Origin: Desmodus rotundus
Lineage: Eukaryota > Chordata > Mammalia > Chiroptera > Phyllostomidae
Length of the DNA stretch: 64,000 nt
Assembly: GCF_022682495.2 (NCBI RefSeq)
Contig: NC_071388.1
Span: forward strand, 27,326,139-27,390,138
Direction: 5' to 3'
The stretch's first letter is position 1. The number at the start of each line of letters is the position of its first letter. A model generated the notes under the pieces. It was given only the letters and a program-made list of their open reading frames with translations. It was not told the DNA's origin and did not search any database. Positions 44,760 through 57,422 of this stretch are shown piece by piece. Made by a program: the position numbers and the translations under genes.

Positions 44760-47334
44760 ACATGATAAAGGAATCTTTGAAGAATTTAACATATTTCCCC
44801 TGGAGTTGGGGAATAAGAGATATTTTCTTTTCCTTGAAAATTTTAGAGGGCAAGATGTTGGCTTGAATAGCCTACAATGACACAAAACCTAGAAAGTGTC
44901 GATGCAGAGGCAGGGCGTACTTCTGTCATTGGATTAGGCAAGAATGTGTGTGTCTTCTCCAAGTAAAGGGAAGAGTGGTAGTTCCCCAAAGACGTCCCAC
45001 TTAAGAGGAGTTGAGGTCATCGCCAATAATAGGTCAGAGAATGGACCATCAGGGCTGGAGGTACATCCTGAGAGAATGAGGCCAGGCCATGGATTTTGAC
45101 TTGCATTATTTTTCATTGGGCCTTCTAAATAATCTATGTGTACAGTTACATTTGGGTAGCTCCCATAGAGAGAACTCTAGCACCCAAGAGATAACTTCAA
45201 ATATGACTCGCTACACAAAACTTCTTTTAAACCACTTACCCTAGTTGTGCCTCAAGCTTAGGGGAACCAGAAAAGAAGAAGAAATGAAAAATTCTTGAAG
45301 AAATAGAAATGTTATTTCTCATTATTTCATTGTAGGTCTTTGGAGCCAAATTAAGGTTTAATATGAGGTGGGAGCATGTGTGAAAAGCATTCAGAGTCAA
45401 AATTTTAGGTTAGACTAGAATTTAACAAAATTATTTTCCTAAGTAACTGAAATGGAACATGCATTAAAAATGAAAAAAATTGTTCTTATATTCAAACTCC
45501 TGAAGCTATGGAATCTTATGAAAGTTTTTCAAGGGTAAGCCTAGAAAGAATCAATAAACATCAGGGAAGACAAAAATGGGGAGGAAATAAAGCCATATTC
45601 TATGTGTATCCTAAAGATATGAAACTCAAAATTGAACTATTTACTCCTGGACTTTTTTTATGAGCCACAATGGGTGGCTGTTAACTTATCTCTGACGATA
45701 ACTCTCATTTGGAACTACTAACCATCAGAACAGGAATACATGCAGCCAGAACAACTGTGAGGAAAACAGAGAGGAAAAGTGGTAACATATTTTGAATACC
45801 TATTTTGTTCACTCAGTATCAGCTGCTTTGCATATGCTGTATTTTAATTTTATTATGTTTGATACTATGCTACATATGGAATTTTTCTTTGAAAAGTAAT
45901 CAGCAAGTAACAACCACTTTTGCTAAAGTAGGGATTAGTAGGTACATGACAAGATGATTCTCACTAGATTCCTATTGCAGTTATGCTGTTTTCAGGATTA
46001 AAGACTGACTGACTTATTATATGAATTTATGCTTTCATGAAATGTATACCCTTTAATATTAGCAAAAAAAATAGCCTGAATCAGGCATCTGTATTGAGAG
46101 AAGAAGTGAAAGAAACGCAATCAATGCATAATGGAAAAATGTTCCCCTTTTATACCTGGAACACATAGCTTATGCACGAATAAGTAGATAACATGAAGAG
46201 AATGATGTAAATAACAACGCAGAGGCTAATAGATGAATACAGTGAACTCAGTCAGTAAGTAGAACATAACTCCCTTGTCCACTAAAGGGATCGCTGAGGT
46301 CATATACATACCCCATTTCACACAAAATAGGAAAAAGGAATAGTGATGCCAAAAGGGAAAAAAATGGAAGCAGTATAGAGTTAAACTAAAAATAAATAAA
46401 ATGGAGGCATCATTTAAATAGTAGTCCAGGATACAGGATGAGAGATTCAAGCTGAAATAAAGAAAGATCAAGGACATATTAGTCAGCAAAGCAGAAGGGC
46501 ATCATAACATGTTCCTGACAGCAGTAGTGCTAAATACTTGTGGACTGCATGAATCCTGACTTCTTCAGAAACTTGGTCAAAGTGGTCATAAGAACCCAGG
46601 GCGAAATAATAATGGATGTGGGCATCCAAGTAACTCAGAAACTCATAGCTGTAACTGGAGTTATAAATCATAGTCAGTGTAAGAGGGTGGAAAGGAGAAA
46701 GTACACAAGACTGAAGGGAAGATGGAATGTCCTAGGCATAGAAATAAACAATACTACTGAGAAAACACTGAAAAGAGCACCTCTCATTTTCAAAAAATAA
46801 ATAAAGGTAAAGTAGATGCTAGAAATACAAAAGATTTCCTAAAGCGAAAACAAGACCATCTGGCATAAAGTTGTAAATTTGTTAGTTAGTAAATATCCAG
46901 TTTATTAAAAACAAGAATTGCAGTTTTTCTGAAATATTGAAAACATTATGTAAGCATATTTAAATATTTATAAAGCTATTCAAAGAAACTGATAATTTGT
47001 AGTCATTTAAAGAAGTAGTTAATTGATTTAAGACCGATTACTAAGATTATTTTTATATTGAAAAAATGAGTTCTAACACGATCACTGCTACTTTCAATAA
47101 ATGATATAGTGGCAAAACATAGTAATAAGTTGACTTTTGGAATAGAGTGGACATAAGAAAGAAACATTAAGCTAAACAAAAGTATAAAATATGGATCTTA
47201 AACATCAATCTGTGTATTTATACATATACATGTATGTGTACATATATACACTCTTTAGGAAAGGACATTCCCTGTTGCCAGCCTGTCAGGAGCTGCTGTG
47301 CCCAGAGAATGCAGAAATCACTATGGCTACAGTC
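44760..47334. other. Unassigned sequence
   Basis: About 44860-45120 is richer in G and C than its surroundings but matches nothing I know. The frame at 46540-46800 (86 codons) and its neighbours have no motif. No RNA gene is seen. Confidence 0.35.
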
Positions 47335-47480
47335 ACTCTGTATGCTAAGCCTAGCTCAGACACCAGTTCACACTGACCTTGGACAAGTTACTTAACTCTT
47401 CTTAAGCTTTCTCATCTCAAGTGATAAAGACCTTATCTAATGGTGAGATGTGGGTATTGATTAGCTAATGTGTGAAATTT
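47335..47480 (+). repeat. MIR SINE remnant
   Basis: Sense core: GACCTTGGACAAGTTACTTA followed by ACTCTTCTTAAGCTTTCTCA and TCTCAAGTGATAAAGACC, corresponding to 'tgtgaccttgggcaagtcacttaacctctctgagcctcagtttc'. The core is well preserved, the 3' part decayed. Confidence 0.78.
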
Positions 47481-48814
47481 CTCTGCAGATAGAAGAAACA
47501 AGACATAAAGGATAATTAATGTATGTCCTACAGAAAAGGAGGCTTCAGTTAAGGCTTTTTAATAATCATATACACATTCTTCTCGGTATTACAAATAAAT
47601 AAATTGAAAAAAGTGGCATCTAACAAATGCATGAGATGTAATTTTTTAAAGCTCATAGTTATTAAACAATAATAAATATATCTATTGGTTGCTATTAATT
47701 TTTATTAAAATTACTCAAAATAAATAACTGGCACTTACATACCCAAATTCTCATCAGGGTGAGATTAATATAAGAAAATGTTTGAAAAGCAGAAATTTCT
47801 CAAAATGTATTTAAAATCATGAATTAGTAATGTTTAAGAAACATTTCCAGGGTTTTCCAAAGTTAAAGTTAGCTATGTGATAATAATCTAGCAAGGCAAA
47901 TTTTAGGGTTATTTGATGCAGTTTAATTAGTCAATATTTAATTTAAAATATATAAAATTTAAAGTGTTAGGATACCTATAATAAGTATTTGTTATAAAGT
48001 CACATGGAATATTTGCAGATATTGTTTCAGCTGTTAGTCTATGTACAACAACCATTGTCACCAGCTTTATATAATTCAAGTTAGAGATGTATAAATCCAA
48101 ATGTAAATGTATAAATTGTCTTCTACGTCTTTCTATACCAGTTAAAATCAAGATGCATAGCATATGAATGGGGAGTGAAACATAACTCTTTTCTTAGGAT
48201 TAAAAATGTACTCCATATCCATGAGTTAGTATTCTTTCCTTTCCCAGCCTTTCCTAAATGTGAATTTGAGCCTGGGAACATCAACAAATGCCTTTGAGAT
48301 TTTCGGAGGTATATTTTATTTCCACTTCTGATTCATGTTTTTCTGTGTCTCAAGCAAATAGGAAATTATAATATTTCTCATCTTCTCATTACTTTTCACA
48401 ATGGACAAATCAATGCCAGAACAGTCCCCAAAACATTTAAGGAATTAAACTATAGAGTTAAAATATACCTTTTTAACACATACTTATGATAAAATAGACT
48501 CTAATTACCTATAATAATTAGATAAATATATATCCACATATAATTAAAATACAAGTTTTTCTATTACTGAATGTAGAGGACTGAATCTTTTTGTAAGGTT
48601 CTGCTGAAACAACAAACATTGAACGTATGATGCTGAATATGTTTAAACTTTTCTGGTATCAAATAATTTGAACTTAACTTTCAGTTTCTAATGAATATTG
48701 GAGTCATTTTTGTATCTTAACTAGTTCAACATTTTTTTAACATTAAAACAGATCAGCGATGGCCAAGCTGCTATGCTTTTCATTTCAAGAGTCTTGCTCT
48801 GCTTTATGGAGCTG
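47481..48814. other. Unassigned AT-rich sequence
   Basis: No repeat or gene recognised. The frame at 47927-48163 lacks motifs. Confidence 0.4.
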
Positions 48815-49035
48815 GTGTAGCCTAGTGATTCATACGCCTGGTTTTAGAATTAGTCCTGAATTTCTCAGCTTATTTGACCTTAAGCAAGTGACTTAATCTC
48901 ATTAGCCTTTTTGATTTTATGATAGAAAAAATGAAAATAATAATAATAATAGGTATTCCATAAAACATTTGAGAGAATACTGAAAGAAACCAAGTATGAA
49001 GGAAAATGTTCAACGTATAGAAAGAGTACTTTAAG
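48815..49035 (+). repeat. MIR SINE remnant, nearly complete
   Basis: Contains the 5' head (GGTGTAGCCTAGTGATTCAT), the core (TTTGACCTTAAGCAAGTGAC then TTAATCTCATTAGCC) and an AATAATAATAATAGG stretch standing for 'aataatagtacctac'. It is longer and better preserved than the other MIRs here. Confidence 0.8.
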
Positions 49036-49124
49036 GGATTATAGCTATTATTATCTCTGTATTATTACCGATTTATAAATATGAATTTATTTTTGTTTTT
49101 CTTTCCATTTGGTTATATGAATTT

Positions 49125-49331
49125 ATTTTATTTTTTAACAATTTTATTTCTTTATTTTTAGACAGAAGGGAAGGGAGGGAGAAAGAGAGGGAAAGAAACA
49201 TCAATGTGTGGTTGCCTCTTGCCTGGGGACCTGGCTGTCGACCCAAGCATGTTCCCCAACTGGGAATCAAACCGGAAACCCTTTGGTTCACAGGCCAGAG
49301 TGCAATCCACTGAGCCACATCAGCCAGGGCT
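49125..49331 (-). mobile_element. VES-type SINE, short form
   Basis: On the minus strand it opens AGCCCTGGCTGATGTGGCTC, carries GGTTTGATTCCCAGTTGGGG (an intact-looking B box), and ends in AAATAAAGAAATAAAATTG. The duplication GGTTATATGAATTT (49111-49124) and GGTTATGTGATTTT (49332-49345) matches at 12 of 14 positions. The 81-codon reverse frame through it is not a gene. Confidence 0.94.
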
Positions 49332-49989
49332 GGTTATGTGATTTTAAAAACTTCGATGAATTTTTACATGACAAAGAGCCAAAAAAAAGAGTCCTATTTG
49401 TTTGGCAGTACAATTTATCCCAAAGTTTATAAGAAAATGAATGGAAAATTTGTATTCGCTCAATAGACATTTCACTTACAAGATTTGAGATACATCTATC
49501 AGTTCATGGTGGATGTGACATGTTTGTTCTTCCCAAGAGAACCTGAAAATTCTTTTGGATAATTATATCACTGTTTGTGATTTTACAAACATTCTTCATC
49601 TATACCACTATCTGGACCTGCACACTGATGCTAAATGTCACATTGGGTTTAATTTTGTGGCAGTATCAAAGGACTCAGAGTTGTTAAGGAATACACATTC
49701 AATTTCCAATTGTAGCAAACCCTGTCTAGACCCTCAGGTTTCCATATTTTCTATAGATATAAATATGTAACTCTTGGTGGAAACACTTTAAATATTTATT
49801 ATTTATCATTAAATACCTCTTTTTGAATGAGGCAATCACACCTACCACTACTATTAGCTTTTTCTGCATAGAATTATGATAAGGCGTAATTGTTAAGAAA
49901 CAACGTGAAAAATAATGCAAATTACATATTTTTTAATTTTAAAATATTAAACATTAAAATGCCTCTTTGTAAAACACACATATAAAACC

Positions 49990-50460
49990 ACAGTCTTACC
50001 ATAGGGTCCAATAATCATACACTTAAGTATTTATTCAACTGAGTTAAAAATATATATTCATATAAAAACCAGAAGGTAAATGTTCAGAAACTTTGTTCAT
50101 AAATGCCAAATCTTGGGAGAAGCCAAGATTTTCATTCACAGTTGAATGAAAAAATGTACTGTGGTACATCTATACAATAGTATACTCTTTGGAGATAAAA
50201 AGAAATGAGTTACCAAGACCTGCAAATACATGGATTAATTTTAATTACATGGGACTAAATGGTAGAAACCAGTTTGAAAAAGGATTAGTGATTGCCAATG
50301 GTAAAGGATAGTTAGGGTTTGAACAGATAAAAGCCAGGGTATTTTTTAGAGCAGTGAAACTCTTCTATATGATATTACAATGTTGAATAGATGACACTAT
50401 TCACTTGTTTAAACCCATTGAACTTAATAGCACATAGAGTGAACATAAAATGTATACATT
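49990..50460 (+). mobile_element. Old L1 3' end
   Basis: In order: ATAAAAACCAGAAGGTAAAT with GTTCATAAATGCCAAATCTT (the ORF2 'tttattcataattgccaaa' tract), ACTGTGGTACATCTATACAA, AAAAGAAATGAGTTACCAAG, and then the 3' UTR with GGGTATTTTTTAGAGCAGTG AAACTC. Strongly diverged, with frameshifts, so older than the bat-type L1s above. An inverted repeat (AAATCTTGG at 50108, its complement at 50123) lies within it. Confidence 0.82.
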
Positions 50461-50464
50461 ATTT

Positions 50465-50682
50465 TTTAAGATTTTAATTTATTTTTTAGAGAGACAGAAC
50501 AAGCAGAAGAAAGAGGGAGAGAAACATCATTGCATGAGAGAAACATTGATCAGTTGCCTCTCACATGCCTGCAACCAGGGACCTGGCCCACAACCCAGGC
50601 ACATACCCTGACTGGGAATTGAACTAGTGACCTTTTAGTTCTCAGACAGGCACTCAGTCCACTGAGCTACACCAGCCAGGAC
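50465..50682 (-). mobile_element. VES-type SINE, long form
   Basis: Minus-strand head GTCCTGGCTGGTGTAGCTCA, central GGGTATGTGCCTGGGTTGTG, and a body in which the GAGAAACAT motif occurs twice (50520 and 50539), giving about 20 extra bases relative to the short form. The tail is AT-rich. It sits at the 3' edge of the older L1 fragment. Confidence 0.93.
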
Positions 50683-51299
50683 ATGTTACTATTATTTTTT
50701 TTTAAATCTGGAGATTGGGAGACTACAGGTTGTACTACAGATGTGAAAATACAATTTAACTTTAATATAAATATATAAAGTCATTTTGCAAAAGCTTATT
50801 TTTGAAGGAAAAAAATGCTTACCGATATAACTTTGGAAAGTGTGTAATGTAAAAGACCAAAGGTAAAATAAAATGTGCTTAAGCACAGTGAACTAGCTGA
50901 CAAAGCCCTATTTGAAGGGGAGTATAAGTTAAAAATATTGGAACCATTATACATGTATATTGGAATAAAATAAGTAAATAGGTGGTAGATTTTGGAAGAC
51001 ATGTTTTTCACTGTTGGTCTAAAAGCTACAGACAAATGAGAGGAGAAGTCTAGAATGATCTATGTGTTAATATACTAGAGTGGAAGACAAGAGCAACTCA
51101 TGTTAAGCTTAATATACAGATGAGTGCAAATGTACATATTTCCACGCATGACTATGTGAGCCTGGGTTGAGAGGAATAACACACCAGTAGTAACAAGCAC
51201 GCGAGGCATGCAGATCTCTGTTTCTAACTCCCCAATAAAGTGAACTAGGACTCCTTGGGGCAATCTCTGATTCTAGGACTGGAACTGGAAGTATACAAG

Positions 51300-51827
51300 A
51301 TTACCCTCAATCTATTTCAGTGCCAGTAATATGAAAGTTTAAAAGAAATCAACATAATACAATGTGTCCAAGGGATGCAGGAGACAACTGAAAGAATTTA
51401 GAGTGACCAGAATAGAAAATTTAGAAAAATAAGGTAATACTGAATTATAATCCAAAGTATAAAATAAATGTCTATGAATCTATATGGACCTAAAGAAATG
51501 ATTAAATAAATAAACAAAAAAACAGGGTAGAATAGACAAACCTCCCATTCAGAATTCCAATTACCTTAAATGGACACTTCAACCCTAAAGAGGCAGAGGA
51601 CAAATTCCCAATGTTCTTGTGGGTTCCACATGGTGTTTTCCCTGGACGAATGCCAAGTGGAAAGACAGCAAAAGGGTATCGTTGTCATGGAGAAACCTAA
51701 TACGCTCCACCTCAACCAGGTGATCCAAGTTAACAGGAAGGGTAATAAGTCACATTGGTGGTAGCTACCTTTGATCTGATGTGACGGTAATCAAACTGCA
51801 TGTCTGTGGGCTTTCTACCCAAAGCCT
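51300..51827 (+). mobile_element. Old L1 3' UTR, left part
   Basis: Sense landmarks of an old L1M-type 3' UTR: CCAAGTTAACAGGAAGGGTA with AATAAGTCACATTGGTGGTA then CTTTGATCTGATGTGACGG near the right end. It continues after the MLT2-like LTR at 52489-52640, where AGAAATTATCAGACAAATCT and TTCTATAAAATACC carry on the same consensus. The left limit is uncertain. Confidence 0.6.
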
Positions 51828-52488
51828 TGTAACAGTTAATTTAATATGACAACTTGGCTGAGCTGCCAGGAGCCCAGCTATATGGTCAGACATTATTCTG
51901 TGAGAATGTTTTTATGTGATACTAACATTTAAGCGAGAGGGTGAGTACAGCAGACTGCCCCCCACAGTGTGTGTGGGCCTAAGGCAATCAGATGAAGGCC
52001 TGAATCGAACAGAAGGCTGACTCTTTCAGTAAGAAAGTATTACCCTGAGTGCTTCCATCTAGAATATCGGCTTCTTCTGGTTCTAAAGCAACTTCCTGCT
52101 TTCAAACTCATATTGGCATATCTGTTGCACAGATTTTGAAATTATTGTTTTCCATAATCAAATCAACCAATTCCTTATAATAAAATTACTTAGGTCAGCA
52201 ACTTTTCCCTTCAGGAATAAGCTTCAGAGAAATTATTTCATCTATTCGTTATACAGTTAGATTGTATAACTTTCTTATGAATAAAGATTTCCTCTTTATA
52301 TAAAGATTATTTATAAGGTCAGACAAAAGTAGGTTCATAGTTGAGAGTAGGCAAAACACAGTTTATTCATGTATTATTATTTATTATTGTATTATTTTCT
52401 ATATGAACAATTGTAAACCTGCTTATACCCCACTCTGTATATATGATCTCCTCTCTCTTTGGGTCTCTGGAGAACCCTGAATAATATA
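51828..52488 (+). mobile_element. MLT2-like ERVL LTR inserted in the old L1
   Basis: Starts TGTAACAGTTAATTTAATAT with GACAACTTGGCTGAGC, has GGTCAGACATTATTCTG, GTGGGCCTAAGGCAATCAGA and, near the end, GGGTCTCTGGAGAACCCTGA, all in MLT2 order. A mariner-type MITE (52316-52437) lies inside, next to about 120 further bases that do not fit the family. The same LTR class occurs in reverse at 27745-28336. The terminal duplication is not clean. Confidence 0.75.
52316..52437. mobile_element. 122-bp mariner-type MITE with TA duplication
   Basis: The left end AAGGTCAGACAAAAGTAGGT and the reverse complement of the right end CAGAGTGGGGTATAAGCAGG align as terminal inverted repeats of about 28 bases, sharing AAG-AGGTT-A-A-TTG. 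TA dinucleotides lie directly outside at 52314-52315 and 52438-52439, the target preferred by Tc1/mariner elements. The interior is AT-rich and noncoding. It is a non-autonomous deletion derivative. Confidence 0.78.
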
Positions 52489-52630
52489 AACCCATAACCC
52501 CATAACCGTACTCTAATTGTGAAGAAATTATCAGACAAATCTGAATTGAAAGACATTCTATAAAATACCTTTCAAATATTCTCTGAAAAGCCAAAATCAA
52601 TAAGTAAGGAAAATCTGAAAAGGCAGTGCA
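52489..52630 (+). mobile_element. Old L1 3' UTR, right part
   Basis: Continuation of the element interrupted at 51828. The consensus order (CTCTAATTGTGAAGAAATTA, then CAGACAAATCTGAATTG, then ATTCTATAAAATACC) resumes right after the LTR. Confidence 0.62.
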
Positions 52631-52639
52631 AGCAAAGGA

Positions 52640-53195
52640 GATATCCTGGAGATTCTGGAGTGGAAGTGTTTCCAGGGAGACCCAACTCAGGAGGCTGCCT
52701 CTTGGTTCTTGTCTTGATTGCAGGAGATGAATTCAAGCGAGAGACAACACGTACAGTGGTAATGAGATAGCAAGTTTATTTATGAAACACATATGAGCAT
52801 AAAGTCGCAAGCTGGCACCTGGCTAGTCTGAATGCCCCACGTATAGAGGAAATAAAATTGTTAGTAAGTTTGTTGTACACTTGGACCAAGGGTACAAGTG
52901 AGCACTCAGTTACTCTGAGTTTCCCAACTGTTGGGGTTCAGGAGTTATATACTTTAGTCAGCTTCTAGGTAACCCTCTCTCTCCCCTTTCTAGACCTTGG
53001 AGTTAATGTACAGCTACAAGGTGTTTCCTTCTCAGCTAGTAAAGGTTTTCTTTGTCTTAGTTAGAAATTGCTACAGGAACTCCCTTTCCCAGTACACAGA
53101 CTTTCAAGGACTTCTTTCCTCCTGAGCTATTCTTGCTTGTGATGTTCAGAACACTTGACAATCTTATCGGACCAGGCTCAGGACTACTGAATCAA
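52640..53195 (-). mobile_element. ERV-type LTR, reverse orientation
   Basis: On the minus strand: a start near TGTTGATTCAGTAGTCCTGA (53195), a TATA box (GTATATAACTCC near 52945), a poly(A) signal AATAAA (52775-52780) in CATAAATAAACTTGCTATCT, and a downstream stretch ending near 52640. TATA-to-AATAAA spacing is about 170 bases, typical for an LTR. No related copy lies in the window and I found no clean duplication, so the ends are approximate and the class is unknown. Confidence 0.6.
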
Positions 53196-54550
53196 CAGGT
53201 AAGACATGTTTACCTCCTCCTCCCTCCCTTAGTTTACTACCTATCCTACCTAACAGAAATAAAGACATTAGGTATAAAATCAGGAAATATTAATGACATA
53301 CAGAATATGCTTAATTATAATGCATAAATATTGGTTTATTGAGGTACCAGTCAAATAAGCCATAGTATTTTAAGATGTCAACATCAGTGATGCTCCGTAT
53401 AAGACACAGGTATATTCTCTGCACTATATTAGTTTTTATGCAAACCTAAAACTATTGTCAAATACAAGGTCTTCTTAAAAAAGTAAAACATTTTCTTTGG
53501 AAAGTAATAAAATTAATAAACTCTTAGAGACTAATTAAGATGAAAAAGAACACAAATATACAGTCAGCTATAATTTGTACTTCATGATCACAAAACTAGT
53601 GATTCAGTGTCCCGAAATAGTTATTTCTTCATATATGTTGTTTTAATCCACCATTAGATGAAAGTATATTTGAGAAAAAAAGCACATATATTTCATAGAA
53701 AGCTTCACTTCAATGTTTGCAATTTGTTCTACTAACATTAAATGTATATTGATATAAACTAATATTCAATTCATGTGCATTTGTGCATGATTGCAATAAA
53801 TACTGTGTGTTTTCTTCTCATTGTTTTATCTGGTCTTTGTAAGTTATTGATAATTGATTAAGACATGGGAAGTGTAACTCAGCTTTTTTGTAACCCTGGA
53901 ATATTTCAAATAATATAGGAGAATAGAAAGAGATTCCAACAATATTTTATTTTAATAAACCCAGAGGGAGAGAACCAACACATATATTTCTCAGTGCTTT
54001 TTCATCTGGTATTCCACAATAGCCTTTTGAAGCTTCTGCATTTGGTTGTCTGTAATATTCAGCCAGTGTGTTCTGATAGCAAATTACTTCTTTGTGTAGT
54101 TAAGGTTCTTTTATAAAAGAAAAAAAATATCTGCAAAAGTTTTCCACTGATAATTGATAGTTTGATTACATTAGAAATGATCTTTTAAGCAATCATTTTT
54201 CAATAAGATTATAAAAACAATATAATTAGTTGGTTATTTATTTGTGCTTACTTATGTTGCCATTTATACACACACCATAAACAATTACTTCTGACATTGT
54301 AATTTAAGATTTTAAGAAGTGTTATCCTAAACACATAAAAGTGTAAGAAAAAGGAATTGTATATTTTTTGTTAGATTTTCACAACACATGTCAGTGTCTA
54401 AACTTGGTAATCATGCTGAAACATAATATTGTGATTTTTTTAAGTGTGTGAACTCTTACGTACTGTAGTATTTTCTTGTGGTGAAATATATTTAAATTTA
54501 AATAAATTTGAAACTAATTGGCCTCTTTCTAGGCACTAAATAATTTGGTT
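53196..54550. other. Unassigned AT-rich sequence
   Basis: No repeat or gene recognised. Confidence 0.4.
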
Positions 54551-54566
54551 AAAATTTAGTTATTGG

Positions 54567-54792
54567 TGTCTTGACCATTGTGGCTCAGTTGGTTGGGCCT
54601 CACCTGCAAAGTGAGAGGTCACCAGGTCCATTCCAGGTCAGGCACATACCTGGGCTGCAGGTTCAGCCCCCATTAGGGTGCAGATGGAGACAACTGACGG
54701 ATGTGTCTCTCACAACAAATGTTTCTCTCCCTCTCTTTACCCTTCCCTTCCACTCTAAATATAAATACATACATACATACATAAATATTTTT
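54567..54792 (+). mobile_element. VES-type SINE, long form, diverged
   Basis: Sense head GTGTCTTGACCATTGTGGCT, central GTCAGGCACATACCTGGGCT, then the long-form body (GTGTCTCTCACAACAAATGT then TTCTCTCC) and a tail of (ATAC)n. The duplication AAAATTTAGTTATTGG (54551-54566) and AAAACTTAGTTGTGGG (54793-54808) matches at 13 of 16 positions. It is the most diverged VES copy here. Confidence 0.9.
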
Positions 54793-54808
54793 AAAACTTA
54801 GTTGTGGG

Positions 54809-55714
54809 TTAAGCTACAGAAGAATAAAGAACTCTGCCTATTAGTGATCATTCAATATTGCATCAGGGTTAGTTTGAAAAACAATGCAGGTATATCAGAT
54901 GACAATTTATCAAAAAAAGTTAAAAATGTTTTTTTCCCAGCTCTTCATGTTTCTACTCTTATCTTACTACTAGCTCTCACATTTGAGGTTTGAATGGACC
55001 CGTGTTAATTCAAAATATAAACATTAATAATTTTTTAAAATGTCACTCAGAAACTTCAAAATAGTCTATAGAAAAAAATATTATCCATGTTACCCACAGA
55101 TAAACATCCTTTCCATTGGCCAAAAATAACCCCATCATTTATATATAAATTTTAAATATAAACAAAATGTATTTGAAAATTTCATATGACTTAGATAAAC
55201 CTGTGAAAATTTGTTGATAATTCCAATATTATTTAAGCAGTTTCATAGCAAATAAAATGAGAGAAAAACCCTTAAATCACTACTTTCCTAACCTGGTCAT
55301 AAGACAAAATGTGGTTGATAACCTGTTTCTACAACAAACTACAAACCTGTTTTCATAACTGAATATACATTAAAAATTGCATAACTTGTCAAATACAAGT
55401 TTTAAAATAAATTACTATAAGCAAGTATGGTTGATTACAAATGTAGCAAGACTCCTTTAGCAATTAAACTAACTTTTGTTATAACTTGCTACATATGATC
55501 ATTCAAATTATGTTAAGGAAATGGCTTTTGAATACATTTATCAATCATTTCTTAGTTCCACCGGTCCAATCCTAGAATTTCCATTAAACTAACTCCATAA
55601 ATAGGGATTTCTATTTTACTAACCACAATCACGTTGTTCTGCAAAGTATGGCATTTTCACTAAATAAAACAAAATAATCAATAGGTGTAAGTAGCAAAAA
55701 GTGAGTAATAGCAG
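54809..55714. other. Unassigned AT-rich sequence
   Basis: Nothing recognised. Confidence 0.4.
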
Positions 55715-56070
55715 TGTAATGGATTGAATGTCATCCCCCAAAAGATATGTCCTACTGAATCTTATGAATGTGACCTTATTAAGAAAAAAAATGTTTTGGC
55801 CGATACGATTAACATAAGGACTTGAAGATGAGATCACTTAGATGAGGTGGGGGTGGTCCTAAATCTAATGATAAGTGTCAAGAGAAAAGAAAAAGACCAC
55901 ACAAAGGAGAAAATGATATGAAAATGGAAGAAGAAATTGAAAGAATACATCTATAAGCCAAAGAATGCCAAGATTTCTTGGCAGCCATCAGCCTGAGAGA
56001 GAATTCTGGAATAATCTGTCCCTCAGAGCCTCCAAAATGAACCAACCTAGCTAATACTATATTATTTCAA
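55715..56070 (+). mobile_element. MLT1-like MaLR LTR, forward
   Basis: Starts TGTAATGGATTGAATGTCAT with CCCCCAAAAGATATGTCC, then GAATGTGACCTTATTAAG, AAGCCAAAGAATGCCAAGAT, a CCATCAGC segment and TCCCTCAGAGCCTCCAAAAT, in MaLR order. The 3' end is decayed. The reverse frame at 55619-55837 is antisense to it. Confidence 0.72.
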
Positions 56071-57372
56071 TAAATGATTGAATAAATCAATAAATTTGGG
56101 ATAACAGACAAATCCTCTTTGCAGAAGAACCTCAAATAATTTATATGTCTACATTGCTTATAAAGAAGACCAGCACTGGTAGCTGAAGACTTCAATATTT
56201 TGTGTTTTGTTTCTTTTGGATGGCCTCATTCAAAATTTCTCATTTTCTGTTATATTTATATTTAAACCTAAATTAAAATGAAACATCTATTAAAGAGAAA
56301 GCAAGAAAGAAAATAAAAGTAATGAAAACACAAATGAAAGAGACATGGGGAAGTAGACAAAGTAGGTGAAGGAGAGAAGAATTTCAATTGAGTTTTGGAG
56401 TGTAAAAATTTTATGAAATTGACTCTATTAGAATTAAAAAGAAATGTAACATGAAATTAAGAACTAGTTGCAAGGATCATATAAGATCTTAAAGATAGAG
56501 GGTAAGACTGAAGAACTTACTAGAAAATATCCAAACTAACTCAAAAAGAGATAAAGATGTGTGGAAAGCTATTATGACACCTATGGCACATAAATACAGC
56601 ATTTAGTTTCGCTCCCAGAAGGAAAAAACAGAATAAGTTAAAAGAAATATTGAAAAAAAATTAATAACTATGAATTTTTCAAAGCTGATAAAAGATAGAA
56701 ACCTTAATCCAAGAAATTCCATGAAAAATCATAGTAAAAGTAGAAAGGCAATCACAACAAGGTTTAAGGTAAAAAACAAAAAACAAAAAGCACTGTAACT
56801 TAAAGTTAATAAGGAAATCTTAAAAACCTGACAGAGTAAAACATATTTATTACCTCCACTACCTCCAAAAAAATAACTATAGACATTCATCTGACTTCCA
56901 TACAGAAAAAAATAATAATAAAATTAAATTTAAAATAAAGGATGCCAAAAGATAATAGAATGACATTTTTATAGTGTAGGAAAATTTACTGCCAATAAAT
57001 CATTCTGTAATCAAAAAATTATGCTACAGAAATGATGCTTTCATACATACTGAGAAATTATAAAAATGCATGGAGAGAGAGTCAGCCTGATCTAAAATAA
57101 ATACCAAAAGGAAATCTTCCAACAGAATTATTCCTAAAAAATTGTGGGAATGAAAAAAAATGAAATAAAGAATACAGGAGATAGTAAATAATGGATAAAT
57201 ATGTGATTACTGGTTTAAAATATAAATGCATTGTTTTGTAAATTTTGAAATGCATGGGAAATAAAATTCCATAGCAGAAATGATTCAAAACCAGGAATGA
57301 TATACAAGGTGTAGTTTTCTATGGATCCACTAGTATCAAGGGCACTATAACCAACTAATTGTTTTGAGATTC
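56071..57372. other. Unassigned A-rich sequence
   Basis: A-rich, with scattered purine runs. It may hold old L1 5' sequence, but no landmark is firm. No gene seen. Confidence 0.35.
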
Positions 57373-57382
57373 TAAGAAGTCA

Positions 57383-57422
57383 ATTGCCTCTCAGTCTTTT
57401 GGCTAAGTTCAAGTAGAGGTTG
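57383..57422 (+). pseudogene. 5' fragment of U2 snRNA, retroposed
   Basis: ATTGCCTCTCAGTCTTTTGG then CTAAGTTCAAGT matches the first 32 bases of U2 snRNA at 27 positions, including the CTTTTGGCTAAG heart of the U2 5' end. The following eight bases (AGAGGTTG) can be aligned to the next U2 bases only with gaps. An identical 11-bp repeat, TAAGAAGTCAA, flanks it at 57373-57383 and 57423-57433. Short, 3'-truncated snRNA pseudogenes with direct repeats and no A-tail are a known class, thought to arise by self-primed reverse transcription. It has no promoter elements and cannot be a working U2 gene. Confidence 0.72.

Noticed and set aside
57383..57422. Functional U2 snRNA gene
   Set aside because: Only the first 32-40 bases are present, with five mismatches in 32, and no snRNA promoter or 3' box.
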